The position numbers and the translations under genes were made by a program. Below the pieces are notes generated by a model that was not told the DNA's origin, made no database searches, and was given only the letters and a program-made list of their open reading frames with translations. DNA of 64,000 bases from Ophiobolus disseminans (taxonomy: Eukaryota; Ascomycota; Dothideomycetes; Pleosporales; Phaeosphaeriaceae): assembly GCA_010093685.1 (NCBI GenBank), contig MU006245.1:372001-436000 (forward strand), written 5' to 3'. The stretch's first letter is position 1; each line of letters begins with the position of its first letter. Below, one piece after another: positions 32,675 through 44,008 of this stretch.

Positions 32675-33823
32675 TTAGTACAACCGGCAGGGAGCAGTCT
32701 GCAGGAGTCCTTGTTGCTCCACGGCGTCTATGTATGTCTTCGTGGTGGCGTAGAAGGGTGCTCCGCTGCCGCCTGGACGATACTGGCTGATGATGTTGAC
32801 ATGAGTGTAGACGTTGTCGAATAGTTCTTCAAGCTTCGCTCGCTCCGCAGAAGTCAAGCCGTGGCGCGCAGCTTTGCCGATAATCTCCTCTACGATCTCA
32901 GTCAATTGGGTATCCGCAGGTCTCACAGCAGGGACAAAATAATTGTGCGAGACGGAAATGCTAACGCGTTCTCCATCCAGTTCATGGTGCACTTCTTCAG
33001 CAATGTGCTGCAAGAGACACATCGCTGCTTGTAGACACCAGGGTAGCTTAAAGGTATCCTCCATGTATTTCACGTGCTCGATGTCACGAACGGCCATCTC
33101 CACGATCCACTTTAGATTGCGTGTTTCGCTAGCAAAGAGCACGTCTAGATATTTATTGTATCGTCGAAATCGTTCATCGGCTGCGCCTGGGTCCAGCCGG
33201 CGAAGCTCCAGGTAACTGGCCACTTCACTTTCGGTCAGTATACCATCCATTCGACACTGCTGCACAATGAATGATCTACCATTCTGGAATTTCTTGAGCA
33301 TAGTGTTGACTCTCGCTATTCGTTCCGCGCCTTTTTCCTTGGCTCGACGCAGCTGATCATTCTCCTTGCGAGCGGCATGTAGTTCGTCGCGCAATTGTTG
33401 CAGCTCAACTTGCGTTCCAGACGCAATGTCTGGTCGAGAGTTTTGCGGACATTCCTTCTTGACATGCCCGAATCCCTTGCACCCATAGCATTGGGCAGTG
33501 CTCTTCCCAGGACAGTCTTCAATGATGTGTCCCTTCTTCCCACAATGATAGCACTCTCCCTGTGGACAGTCTTTTACCCAGTGACCCTGAGTGTTGCACT
33601 GTTTGCAAACGCCATTTCCGGGGAAATGCCCGCTGACTGGAATCTCTGAAGTAGGGCTTGGCGTGGGCGAGCCTTGGGGCGAGCTCATCAGCCTGTCGTT
33701 TCCTGCATGATCGGTTTTACTGATTGCGCTTTTTCGGGAGTCCAGCGAGCTGAGGAATATGGAGCTGCGAATCATTTTGGGAGTCCTGTGAATACTGGAT
33801 ACCGTGGAAGCTGACGCGAGCAC
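32675..33823 (-). CDS. CCHC zinc-knuckle, coiled-coil protein
   Basis: Single exon, 382 residues from the first ATG; in-frame ATGs at residues 17 and 46 (MSSPQGSPTP) are also plausible. Three CX2CX4HX4C knuckles lie at 73-86, 91-104 and 112-125, each with an aromatic or polar second position, as in CNBP/Gis2-type nucleic-acid binding proteins and retroviral-type Gag. A coiled coil follows (about 137-175: LQQLRDELHAARKENDQLRR). The C-terminal helical domain has FRRYNKYLDVLFASETRNLK, IVEMAVRDIEHVKYMEDTF, WCLQAAMCLLQHIAEE, VRPADTQLTEIVEEIIG and NVYTHVNIISQYRPG, parallel to the gene at 31552-32249. Single-stranded nucleic acid binding is likely from the knuckles; cellular role unknown. No reverse transcriptase or protease is nearby. 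Confidence 0.75.
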   Translation of the reverse strand: MLASASTVSSIHRTPKMIRSSIFLSSLDSRKSAISKTDHAGNDRLMSSPQGSPTPSPTSEIPVSGHFPGNGVCKQCNTQGHWVKDCPQGECYHCGKKGHIIEDCPGKSTAQCYGCKGFGHVKKECPQNSRPDIASGTQVELQQLRDELHAARKENDQLRRAKEKGAERIARVNTMLKKFQNGRSFIVQQCRMDGILTESEVASYLELRRLDPGAADERFRRYNKYLDVLFASETRNLKWIVEMAVRDIEHVKYMEDTFKLPWCLQAAMCLLQHIAEEVHHELDGERVSISVSHNYFVPAVRPADTQLTEIVEEIIGKAARHGLTSAERAKLEELFDNVYTHVNIISQYRPGGSGAPFYATTKTYIDAVEQQGLLQTAPCRLY

Positions 33824-35130
33824 AAAAGCTTGTAGTCGCAGTGGTGTCAGTGTCGTGCACGACGCGACGAGACGCGTCTCTTGTTTACTAGACGCGTCTG
33901 ATGGAAGGTTCTGGTCTTCGGCGCCTCAACCGGGTTGAAACCGCCATGCTGGGGTAATATGCAGTTAGTGCAGCAGGAAATGAGGAGAAGCGCACGGCGA
34001 TCATGTTCTCAGCTCAATTGACCCATCGCAGCCGCACGCAGACTAGATTGTACGCTAGGACAATCGTTGCGAGGTCTCCCACAAAGAAGCTGGAATCTAC
34101 CATAGTAGAGAACGGGTGGCTGGTGCTGCTGATTTGTTGGTGTGCTGGCGTAACACGCGCCTTGGCACGCGATTAGCTTCTTCTTTGCATCATCACCTTC
34201 ATCCCGTCACAATCCCGATACCTGCTTCGAGAACGATCATATTATCACTGGACGATGACCTTAGTCGAAACGAACTAATATACTCGCACTTATGCTTGCT
34301 CTTCATTACCTGGGCCATAAGCCCGGTCCTCGTGCAACGGCGTTACCGTACCGTACACAAAAAAGCAAGCTCCCTCGGGAAGGCATGATGCCGGCATTCC
34401 GGTCTACAGTCGCTTAAAGACATCGCACGAAGCCGCTACCACTCCCACAACCTCAGTCCTAACCGATAGGCCCTGCCTCCTACCTCCAAGGGCACAAAGC
34501 GAAAATAGGGACCTCAGCTTACGAAACACCTACACGATATCATATGTTCGTACTGTACAGAGGCACACTCCCTGTTCTAGGCTGTTTACATGTTCCTCAA
34601 CTCCAACATTGAGCGCTGCTTCAAGCGTGTCTACCTCCAACAAAGTCGTGCTAAAATCGATCTATGACTGCTCACGATAGTATTGTCGGCATAGTCCCAC
34701 ACCCTTTTTATTGGGCTCAAGTCTTCTCAAAGCTCATATGAGCATAGCCAAGCTCCTGTGATGGACACTCCAGCTGCAACGTCCGGTGCTACTATTCCCT
34801 CTCACCTTGCTCCGTCCACTGGACCCACCATATACCACTCGCCCCACTTTCCAAAGCTGCTTCTACTTCGTCCCTCTTCCAATACACTCGATCCACCCCT
34901 CAACATCCCACTCTACATTCTGTTACTCGACCAGTACCAAACAAAGACACCTTATCCACCTGAGTATTTGGTTCAAAGTGCTTGATACTCAACCTCTTCT
35001 AGTGCAAGTAGCACAAACCCACAGTTGCTTGACTCCAGGCGAACGTCTCTTCCGCTGTCGTTTGTCTACGCTAGAAGGCCGCTTCTCTCACTACAAGCTA
35101 ACCTGAGTCCGCCTGTGACTATCTCGAAAA
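33824..35130. other. Intergenic, 1.3 kb, between divergent genes
   Basis: Lies between the zinc-knuckle gene start and the broken GTPase gene. It holds a pair of palindromic MCB boxes at its left end. Open frames at 34116-34388 and 34758-35106 have low-complexity translations (Pro, Ser, Thr and Leu) with no family resemblance. Confidence 0.45.
33870..33899 (-). promoter_or_regulatory. Paired palindromic MCB boxes upstream of the zinc-knuckle gene
   Basis: The 10-base palindrome AGACGCGTCT occurs at 33870-33879 and again at 33890-33899, exactly 20 bases apart, 47-76 bases upstream of the ATG at 33823. Each contains ACGCGT (MluI box). The same 20-base spacing is seen upstream of twinfilin. Confidence 0.45.
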
Positions 35131-35210
35131 CACCAATACCAACGCACACCAATACCAACGCACACCAATACCAACGCACACCAATACCAACGCACACCAA
35201 TACCAACGCA
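35131..35210 (+). repeat. Five perfect 16-base tandem repeats abutting a start codon
   Basis: The unit caccaataccaacgca is repeated five times without mismatch (80 bases) and ends at the base before the ATG at 35211 of the broken GTPase gene. It would lie in the 5' untranslated leader. Confidence 0.95.
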
Positions 35211-38123
35211 ATGGCGAAGAAGAAGAACCTTTTGAACTTTGCTAAATTCGAAGATTTCGTTGCAAAGAATAACTGGATCTCGAACGACGACTTCAACCCC
35301 GACAGCAACCGAAACCACCCCTATTTCTGCATCAACACAGTTGCTATCATTTAAAGGCTTGATGAAGCATCTGCAAAGCTTTTGGCAGCATTGGGTCCAA
35401 TATCGAAAGATGATGTTGAGCTCCGACACCTGGAACGTAACGCGCTTGAACTCAGGCATGTCATACAAGGCTCAGCCAAGCGAGTGTTCTTCTTTGGCGC
35501 TGCTGGTAAGTAGCCCCTTGAACACATATATTGCACGCGGGACATTGTCTGACATAAGAATTCCACGAAACAGGGGCTGGCAAATCATCCGCCCTCAACT
35601 CCTTGTTCAATATGCCCGGACTCGCCAAAACTGGTGCAAAGGGTAACGCTTGCACATCGGTCGTTGTTCGGTACTCTGCCGCTGCAAAAGACTCGGCAGA
35701 CGGCTTCGGTGTCCTAATCCACTTCCTCAAGGCATCGATCATCAAGGACTTCATCGATGCCCACGCAAAAGTGTATTACCAGCGTCAGTTCAGTACTCCT
35801 GACCCTGAGAGTTTTGACAACGACGTGGAATCCTCAGAAGTGAAGAAACTAGAGACTGCACGCAAGTTCTTTAGCCTCATATTTGGCGAGGACGATGACT
35901 TTCAAAAGTTCTTCACGCCACGAACCTTCCAGGACGGCTCATTCCAAGATCTGTGTCTCGAACGAAGCTTAACCAGGCTGACAAAGATTGGTGTGGACCA
36001 TCACACATTCACCAAACAGCACTTCTTCCAGAATATTGAAAAACTTCAAGCCAACATGGAGGGTTATATGACGGATGTGAAGGACAATGAGTGCTATTGG
36101 CACTTCGTAGGTACGTCGTGTTCCTAATAGCCGTTTTCTGCGATGGCTACTCCTGAAGTATTTCGCAGCAGGTTTGGGATTTAGTTGTATTTCTGAAAGC
36201 TCTGCGAAGGACTCCAGGAGTAGTTGTTCCAGGGCCTATTTGACGGGGCCTTTCGATTCTTTCATTGCATGCGGCTAACTGTGAGGACGTGCAGACAACA
36301 TCGAGATCAAATGCCCATTCCAGATCCTACGTCACAACCTGGAATTCGTTGATAGTCCCGGACTCGGACTCGGAGAACTAAACCAGACCCGCATGGCCAG
36401 CACCAACCGCGCCAAAAACGCTGCAGACCTGCTCTGCATCATCGGCGAGACGGACAGGATCAAAGCTAACGAGCTCATCATGGACTCTGCAGTTCAAGCG
36501 ATTGCACAACACGGACCTCAGAAAGTTGCGATAATTGCTACCAAGACCGACATTCTCGTTGACCAGGATGTAATACAAAAGCTCGGACCTCTATACCAAC
36601 AGGGGCGGGAAGTGCTGAGCTGGGTCAAGGTGAAGAGAACCATGGCTGGAAATTCGAAGCTTGACAGTTGTGTGTTCCGCCGATTGTCTCGGTATGAGAG
36701 GTACGTGATCCGGCAAATGAAGGAGGCCTTCGTACTCGATCGCGCGCGCGACCTTCGATCACAGATCCCAGATACCCTCAAGGAGCTTTCGGATCCCAAT
36801 TCCGATCTTGCGGAAGCAATTACTTCGATGAACGTCTTCAGTATTTCATCTGCCCAGTACATGAGATATGCTGAGAACAGCGAATTTCTGTTCGACCAAG
36901 CACCTGAGCTACCTTTCGAAGCGACGGGCGTCCCAGAGCTCCGTCGACACCTGCTATCTCTCGCTGCAGACCAGAAATTGCAAGACTATCAGTCCCATAT
37001 TCGCGAGTTCTTCCCCGGCTTAGTTGCGAAAATTCGTCGTGTTATTGATCCGAACTGAAGCGAGAGTTTCAAGTTGATTGCGAAGGCGTTCATGACAGCA
37101 ATCAAATATGCAGCGATTGAGTTCGACAAGATCTTTACCCGGTGCCTCAATGACATTGGAGAACAAATCCTGTAGGTACTCCTCGAGGACCGAGATCATT
37201 ACTTAGAATATCTCGATCAGGAAGCTCAGAACTGGACCAGCATCAAATATTTCGCGTTCCAGAAGATGGTTCGCGAAAATGGCATTCTAGTGCCCGGAGC
37301 ATCCAAGACTGCCAAACTGCGGCGCGGCTACAATATCAACCGAAACATTGCACGGGTACTCACCCCGGCGTTCCGCAGCCTCGCTCGACATCAGAAGCCG
37401 AGATATCGGACATTGGCAGAGGAGCTGCATGGTGTCCGCAAGCACGTGAGTAACATGGTGTTAGCTAATATTGACAACGCCGAGTCAGATCTGCGATCGA
37501 TCGAGGAAGCGAAGAAGCTGTGGGCACCCAAAGGGCTGGCTTTCACGACTCCAATCAACAACTTCATCGCAAAATTGGATCTAATGGCCGACTCCGTCGC
37601 GATTCTAGCGACCCGAGAGATTGATTACCTCAGCTTCGTTGCGAAACAGACGTCTCCCATCTTCGCAAAAGTACACATCGCTCGACCCCGGAAGGTTCTC
37701 AAGACCCTCAAGAAACGAAAGTCTCCCAGCGGTGAGCCAGTCGTCGTCTCGGTGTACGAGAAGCCACATTGCGTGTTCGCTCGCGAACTGCTCCTCAAGC
37801 TATTTACAGAGGGCGTCCCGGAGTCCAAAGATGACAACGAGGATAGCCAGGGAGAACTGACACAGGACACAGACGTCATCGAGAAGATCATGGTCGCCCT
37901 CGATGTAATGATCCAGAAACGCCACAAGATCTACGCAAACGAGTTCGTCGGTGGTGTCAGGGAAACTATGCAGGAGTTCTTGCACGAGATTCAGGAGTTG
38001 GCGCCGGCCGAAGTTGAGATCTCTGAGGATAGACAGGCTGCGCGATCGCCTCTCAGTGGAATCGCTGAGGAGCTGGCTCAAAGCTGCGAGCAGCTGCAGG
38101 AAATTGTACCAGTCGCGGCTTAG
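35211..38123 (+). pseudogene. Dynamin-like large GTPase (SLIP-GC type), inactivated by three stop codons
   Basis: Exons 35211-35505, 35574-36110 and 36295-38123 read as one frame of 887 codons with internal stops TAA at 35352-35354 (codon 48), TGA at 37056-37058 (codon 532) and TAG at 37173-37175 (codon 571). The intact neighbour at 39219-42060 aligns without gaps from the conserved HP pair to the P-loop across the first stop (68 positions), and its coding sequence continues through the region of the other two, so the stops are lesions and not intron markers. GTPase motifs survive: GAAGAGKS (G1, codons 96-103), NACTSVVVRY (G2), DSPGLG (G3) and TKTD (G4). No frameshift is seen, so decay is recent. 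All three stops can come from C-to-T changes (CAA, CGA, CAG). Confidence 0.85.
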
Positions 38124-39218
38124 GCGTTTGTTTGCGGTGTATTTTCATATGATCTGGGTTGAGGGTAGGGCAAAAGTTACTGCAGGTGTTGGTATCGGTA
38201 CGAGGACGTACCTAAATGCAGCACAGGCGTAGCTTGGAGTCGTGGTAGAGAAATGTCATTGATCGGATAGTGTTCAATCTTGATGGTGCCTAAATAGCCT
38301 CAGGGCGTTTTGTAAATCGCAGCAGTCAATGACAACCTCCATCGAAGATTAGACAGAGCCCACTCAACCACTAGCTTGCGACAACGACTGCACGACCATC
38401 GAGAGTATCTTCTGCCTATTTTACGTTACAACAGAGCTTGACCCACCCTTCCCTTGAGGCAAGGGCCGTATAGCATGGCATGTAGGCGACATTTCGATAA
38501 TGTATCTACACGGATATTATGTTCGGGATGGATGGGAGTGTGTTCTGCTGAATGCAATTATGTCACACATCGGTCAAGATGCCAGCTCGAGCCTGGACGT
38601 GAGTTGCCGAATCATGTGGTTCTGCCAAGGAAAAACACAGACGGCGCGAAAACGTCGCGTCTTGCGGCGCGTGTTCACCGCATACTTTACATCACCACCA
38701 CATTCAGCGCAAGTGATTGTGAGCAAATAGCTAGCATGAACTCCTTTCTAGGCCAATGTTACAATGCCGTGTTTTTTATGCAAATCTTCTCTACTGAGAA
38801 TGTGCGACAATCACCCCAGCCGATGCACAACTGGGGAAGCGTACTGACAACATCATACCTATATATCACCTTGTAGTCACCGTCCTTCGTTGCTATGTGT
38901 TCAGTCAACTTACTTTCATCTCACCCAACGTGGCCTTGGTCGCTCCATCTCTTTCACTTCCGGCTCCATCCTCCTCTCATCACCTGCTAGACGTAGGCCT
39001 TTGCGTCCCGTTCTCACCTGGGGTCAGACGTGCTGCGGCCTCTGGGTACATAAGTAGGCCTTGCCCACCTGCTCTCTTACTCCCACACCACCTTTCTTCT
39101 ACCATCTTTACGATTTATTTCTTACTTTCAATACAAGTTCCACACTTTGATTACAACACCAACTCATCTACTATACACAAGCATCAGTACAACTCGTGGC
39201 CTGTACGCTCAATCCACC
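38124..39218. other. Intergenic between the two GTPase genes
   Basis: About 1.1 kb: 3' flank of the broken copy and promoter of the intact one. The last 300 bases are C/T-rich, as in many fungal promoters and leaders. No gene supported. Confidence 0.5.
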
Positions 39219-42060
39219 ATGTCGTGCAAGCCAATACTCTCCATGGACGAGTTCCAAGAGCACTTGAAGACGCTGAAAAGCGTTCCAAAGTATGATTCCT
39301 CGGCCGAGGAGAAGATTCCGCACCCCTGGTGGGAACTCGACAAGATCAGCATCAACTCGCTTCTCAAGGATATCTCTGAACTTGTTGCTACTTGCACTCA
39401 AGGCGCAATCGGCCTAGACAAAGAACTCCAGCATGTCGCTAATACGGCCACCAAGCTCGAACAAGTCGAATGCGGTACCACTGTCAAGGTCGCCTTGATC
39501 GGAGCCCAAGGTGCAGGGAAAAGCTTGCTCATAAATGCCCTGTTCGACTGCACCGGCTTGTCGCTGACAGGTGCGAAAGGCTTCGCGTGCACCAGTGCGA
39601 TTGTCAGGTATGCTTATGGGCAAGGTGACAAGTACTCTGCCGAAGTCCGCTTTCTCAACGCCAAAATGAGAGAGCAGATGATTGATGAACACATTCGGTC
39701 TTTCCTTGACTACCATAACGACTTAGCAGACTCCGATGATGAAGATGGAGGACGTCGCACTCGGTCCTTCAAACAGGACGAAATTGACAGGAAACGCAAG
39801 AAGACCGCCGAAGATTTTTTCGACACGATTTTCGGCTCCAGGGACGAATTCCTCTGCGCCTGGAGCTCCAGTCCTGTGAACACCGGCGAGTTCAAGAGTT
39901 TGTGCCAACTCAAATGCAAGGAGGCCATGAATGAATACGATATGACTTCCCAAGGTGCTACGCTATTCAGCAAGTCTAATCCGGCGGATCTCTTGAAAGA
40001 AATCAAACCCTTTCTTTCCAACGTCGACGATGAAGTGTGCCTTTGGCCCATCGTTGACTGTGTCACCATACGACTCAACCACCCGCTCCTTCGAGAAGGC
40101 CTCGAGATCGTCGACTTGCCTGGTTCGTGGCACCTGAGCATAATCTCCCCAGAGGATGCTAACCTTTCACAGGCTCTGGTGACGTGAACATGCTACGCGC
40201 TCGGCATGCTGAGGACGTCAAGGACACCGTGGATGTGGAGATCATACTCGGAGACACTGTGCGCATCGGAACCGATGACATGGTCATGAGTACGGCTCGT
40301 GCCGGGATTCTCAATCATGGCGCATCCAAAGTCAAGGTCATCGCCACCAAGATTGATGTATGTTTCGAGAGCCATTTGAGATACTGAAGCTTATCATTCT
40401 TTAGATGCTTTCCGATGATCAGCTGGCTCAATGCTGTGGCGGTGTTTACGACGAGGTGAAAGTCCTTATGGCGAAGGCTGACGAGGATGCCGCAGCTGCA
40501 GACGAAGAAAATGAAGACGCAAGAGTCGCACAGATCAATCGGTACAAGCAATATCTACAGCGCTACTTGAAAGCTCAGATGATTGGAGACCGCGCTACAG
40601 ATATTTCCAACAAGCTGGGTGCTACCTTGCAGGGATTCTCTTCGGATGGCGCTGTCGAAATAATTCACACCTCTACGGCAGATTACATGGTCTGGATCAA
40701 GTCAGACAAGATTTCATTCAACAATCAGCCGGCCCTTTCGCCCGAAGAGACTGGTGTGCCGATTATCCGGCGGTTTTTGTACAACCTCCCGGCATCGCAA
40801 AACTACAGAGACTACACCAACCACATTGACATGACCGTCCCCGCTTTCGTCGACAAATTGAAACGTGTCGTATCACATTCCGATCGAGATGCTGGCTTCC
40901 GAACCATAGCCGATGATTTTGATGACCTCCGCAGCCGGTTCATTCGTGAAATGATCTTGTCCCTCAAAAATGCTTATCAAAGCTACCTCAAGATCAGCGT
41001 AAACAAGATCAAGAGGGACACGAACGCATACAAAGAAGCGGTCAAGACGCGGATACAGAAACATTGGTTGCCTTTACGGAGCCCGGCCTTTACCAGGCTG
41101 CTGAAAAGCAGGGGCACAGTTCCTCAAGGCACATCGAAAGCAAGGGGTTTGGAGAATACAGTCAATTGGAATGCAGAGCTGGCAAGTATTGTACGGCCTG
41201 GATTCCAGAAATGGTATGCCTCACACACGGAGAACATGAAACTCCTCAAGGATGCCCTTCCACTCCAACTCGACCGTTTGTACCACGAAACAGCGTTGTT
41301 GATGAACAAATCGCAAGCGAATCTAATCACAGTCGAAAAGTCAAAACTCAAGTGGAGTCCATACCGTCATCGCTTGCAATCGAAGTTGATGGCAATGCTG
41401 GAGGAGATGTTCGCTGAAGAACAGCGTTTTCTACATCGAGCTACGCTGAAGGACGAGCGTGAGAACAACATGATCGCGGCCCTCACCGATAATATCTACG
41501 ATGATGTTTTCATGTCTACACCGGAGCTCAAGGTCAACCCAACTCCGCCCGGGAAAGCAAAGCGCTACGTGACTCCAGTCTTCAGGTTTCGAAAAGACCG
41601 CCTAGAAACCCACTTCTTGCATGCTGAGGCTCATTTTGTGGACCGGTTGGTCGTTCTTTTTCAGTCACAGCTCCGCGAAAAGATGGAGGGACTCATCGAT
41701 AAACACTTCACAAAGATCAAGGCCATGTTGGACGATTTCAGCAAACTACTGAGAGATCATGCGCCAGTAGACTTCTCAATTGATTCTAGAGGCGAGGCCA
41801 TCCGAGCTGAGCTAGAGCTGCAGATTCCTTATGTCGAAGAAAAAGCCGAGGCGCTTCACAGCATCCTACCCATTGATTTGAGCGAAAGGGACGAGACCAT
41901 GCTTGCCACTGAGGACAACTACGATGATGGCAATCAGGACTTGAGCTACTACATCGAGAAGGTCAGCAAAGGTAAGCGCAAAAATGGACACACGTCTCCG
42001 GCCACGGTGAAAAGGGAATCTGGGCCCAAAACCAAGCAAATCAAGCACGAGGCCGCCTGA
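39219..42060 (+). CDS. Dynamin-like large GTPase, SLIP-GC type
   Basis: Exons 39219-40122, 40173-40357 and 40405-42060 give 914 residues. The GTPase domain is N-terminal: GAQGAGKS (95-102, G1), T125 in FACTSAIVRY (G2), DLPG (299-302, G3, split by intron 1) and TKID (360-363, G4, just before intron 2). A large helical C-terminal region follows (DDFDDLRSRFIREMILSLKN, TPVFRFRKDRLETHFLHAE), ending in a basic KGKRKNG and Lys-rich tail that could be a nuclear signal. In vertebrates SLIP-GC is a nuclear GTPase of germinal-centre B cells; fungal relatives are uncharacterised. Its broken paralogue lies directly upstream. The start at 39219 matches the paralogue start within one residue (HP at 35-36 against 36-37). 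Confidence 0.85.
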
Positions 42061-43519
42061 CCACGACGCTGATGATGTACCTCGCTCGGGCTCCTGGATC
42101 TGCGCCGTACTTGTGAGAGTACCGCTGCCGCAATGCGACATACATTCCCACGACTTTTGCTATGCTTAGGACATGATGCATGCGCGCGGTATGTGTTTGC
42201 ATAAGTCTTTGGACCTCGCCTGGAGTTCATGGACCCCGGTATTTGAGTTTGTATTTCTTAAGTCAGTTTCAGTTCTTCTTCGTACTAATTCTTACCCTTT
42301 CTTTCTTTCTTTCTTTCTTTTTGTTCCGGCATAGGACTTCAGGACGCGTCAACATGATTGGATTGCTTATTCTAGGCATATTGCAGTCTGACCGGCATTG
42401 CTCCAGCTCTCGCGCTGAAGATGCCTGCTATGACTTCTTTCTTTTTGCTTTGTTTTAGCATCGGCTAGTCACTTATTATCTTTTCATCTATTTCTAATAT
42501 CATTCTCATCGCTTGTACTCAACGTGCACTTCGCCGTCTCTATCCTCGTCTATCTCCCACTCTCACCATCGTTTCATGACAAGTTCAATCCTACCACCGA
42601 CTTCTATAAGGACTTTCAGAAACCTACTATCGTCATTAGAGATCCATATCGGTATCTCAATCGCAGACATGCGCCCTGGCTGTTCTCATATATTCTCCAT
42701 ACCAAATCTTGGACATCACGCCGAGGAGTATGTATTCTATCAGCTTGATGATATCAAGTGACACGCTTTCCATACTATCACCACTGTGGGAGCTCAACAC
42801 CACAGTCGCTTCGCTTAACATACAAATATAGTAGTACCAGATCCTTCGGGGAGTTTCATGCTAATATTCCATAGCTCACCTACATGGAGCATCTAACACC
42901 TCGAGTATCGTGGTACGTAGCAACGTAAATGCTGAACCTTTTGTTCAACATAGAAGTCCACCACCTCCGGTCACTTCAATTCCTGACTGTGACTCTGGGA
43001 TGCTGCTTAGTGAACACTCTGTCCCGCGTGTAGATATCCAGGCACCACACAGGCGAAGCTCGTAGTATGGCATAATTGTGGACGATTAGGAAAGGAGGTG
43101 AAATAAAGCACGAAGTTTGGTACGGGATTGGGGTATTACACCTCTCTTTGCTTCGTTGGTGGTAGATGGCAACCTACCTAGACTTCGCACGCGGACATAG
43201 TGGGGTAGTGGGCTACAGAGCCTGGGGATGTATAGTCGCATTGAGGCCTTACGAAACGACGGCGATAGAACTCACTCTTACGGCTTTACAGTGGTGCTCT
43301 GCTTAATATGGCATAGCTAGCAATGCAGGAAATTGACCATCACTTGTAGAATGACACCTCTATCTGGTTATACCTTAACCTTTGCTTCCTAACAATCTGC
43401 CCACGAACAATAATCTAGCCCAATCCAAGCTCAACATGTTTTTAGTCCCCACCCTTGACTCCGGAACCCGATAATTACAATCTTGCGACTCACTTCTTGC
43501 CCTTCCCACTCAAGAACTC
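42061..43519. other. Intergenic, 1.5 kb
   Basis: Between the intact GTPase and the small minus-strand gene pair. It holds a CTTT microsatellite at 42297-42320. Overlapping open frames at 42513-42761 are about 75-82 codons each, with no family resemblance; one in three reading frames contains a plausible-looking NPTTDFYKDFQKPTIVIRDP stretch that may be a gene remnant. Confidence 0.4.
42297..42320 (+). repeat. CTTT microsatellite, six units
   Basis: Six uninterrupted CTTT units downstream of the intact GTPase gene. Confidence 0.95.
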
Positions 43520-44008
43520 TCAAGATATCATTTCAACTTTATGGATCTCGTACTTCAAGGTACGGCTAATGCCAAACGGACAGATTGTACCATTTCCGGC
43601 AAGGCCATTCTGATGATCAGCCCAACGCCACATTACAGCCGCCATTCCAGGCCCACATCGTGTCCATATCTCAGCATCATGCAGCATCAATTTATTCGCC
43701 TCATGGAAGCTGTCAGTCCACCCGGTCACGGAGACTTGTTGTACGCCTTTTGGGTTCGCGGGTGTCGGGGGCCCACGCTGGACCTGCATGAGGAAGATTG
43801 CCAATTCGTTGTTGCCGGGTGAGAAGCGCGTGCTTTTTGTGACGGGGAAAATGTCTAGACGATCGGCGGGATCGCAGTCGAGGATGGCGTTGTGGTGGGC
43901 GATTGAGGCGGGGTTGGCATAATAGATAGGTAGTGTGTAAGGATTCGTAGCACCGAAGTCACGCTCGCAATAGACAACGTCATAGATCTCGCTGGGAGTG
44001 TTGGCCAT
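43520..44008 (-). CDS. Small hypothetical protein, first of a tandem pair
   Basis: 162 residues from the ATG at 44008 (MANTPSEIYDVVYCERDFG); an upstream in-frame ATG at 44050 adds 14 residues with no match in the relative. Blocks shared with the gene at 44624-45094: IYDVVYCERD against IYAVILSKRT, DPADRLDIFPV against NATSRLDIVSV, VTGWTDSFHEANKLMLHDAE against IVSWAENKVDAGWVMAQDTF, and MWRWADHQNGLAGNGT against GWNWQKSEDGYFTGG. No signal peptide, membrane segment or known domain. Function unknown. Confidence 0.6.
   Translation of the reverse strand: MANTPSEIYDVVYCERDFGATNPYTLPIYYANPASIAHHNAILDCDPADRLDIFPVTKSTRFSPGNNELAIFLMQVQRGPPTPANPKGVQQVSVTGWTDSFHEANKLMLHDAEIWTRCGPGMAAVMWRWADHQNGLAGNGTICPFGISRTLKYEIHKVEMIS

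Noticed and set aside
32675..33823. Zinc-knuckle gene as a retrotransposon Gag
   Set aside because: No protease, reverse transcriptase, integrase or long terminal repeats nearby, and its helical part matches the neighbouring non-knuckle gene.
37038..37175. An intron removing the second and third stops of the broken GTPase
   Set aside because: It would be in frame, but the donor (gttatt) is poor and the region aligns with uninterrupted coding sequence in the paralogue.
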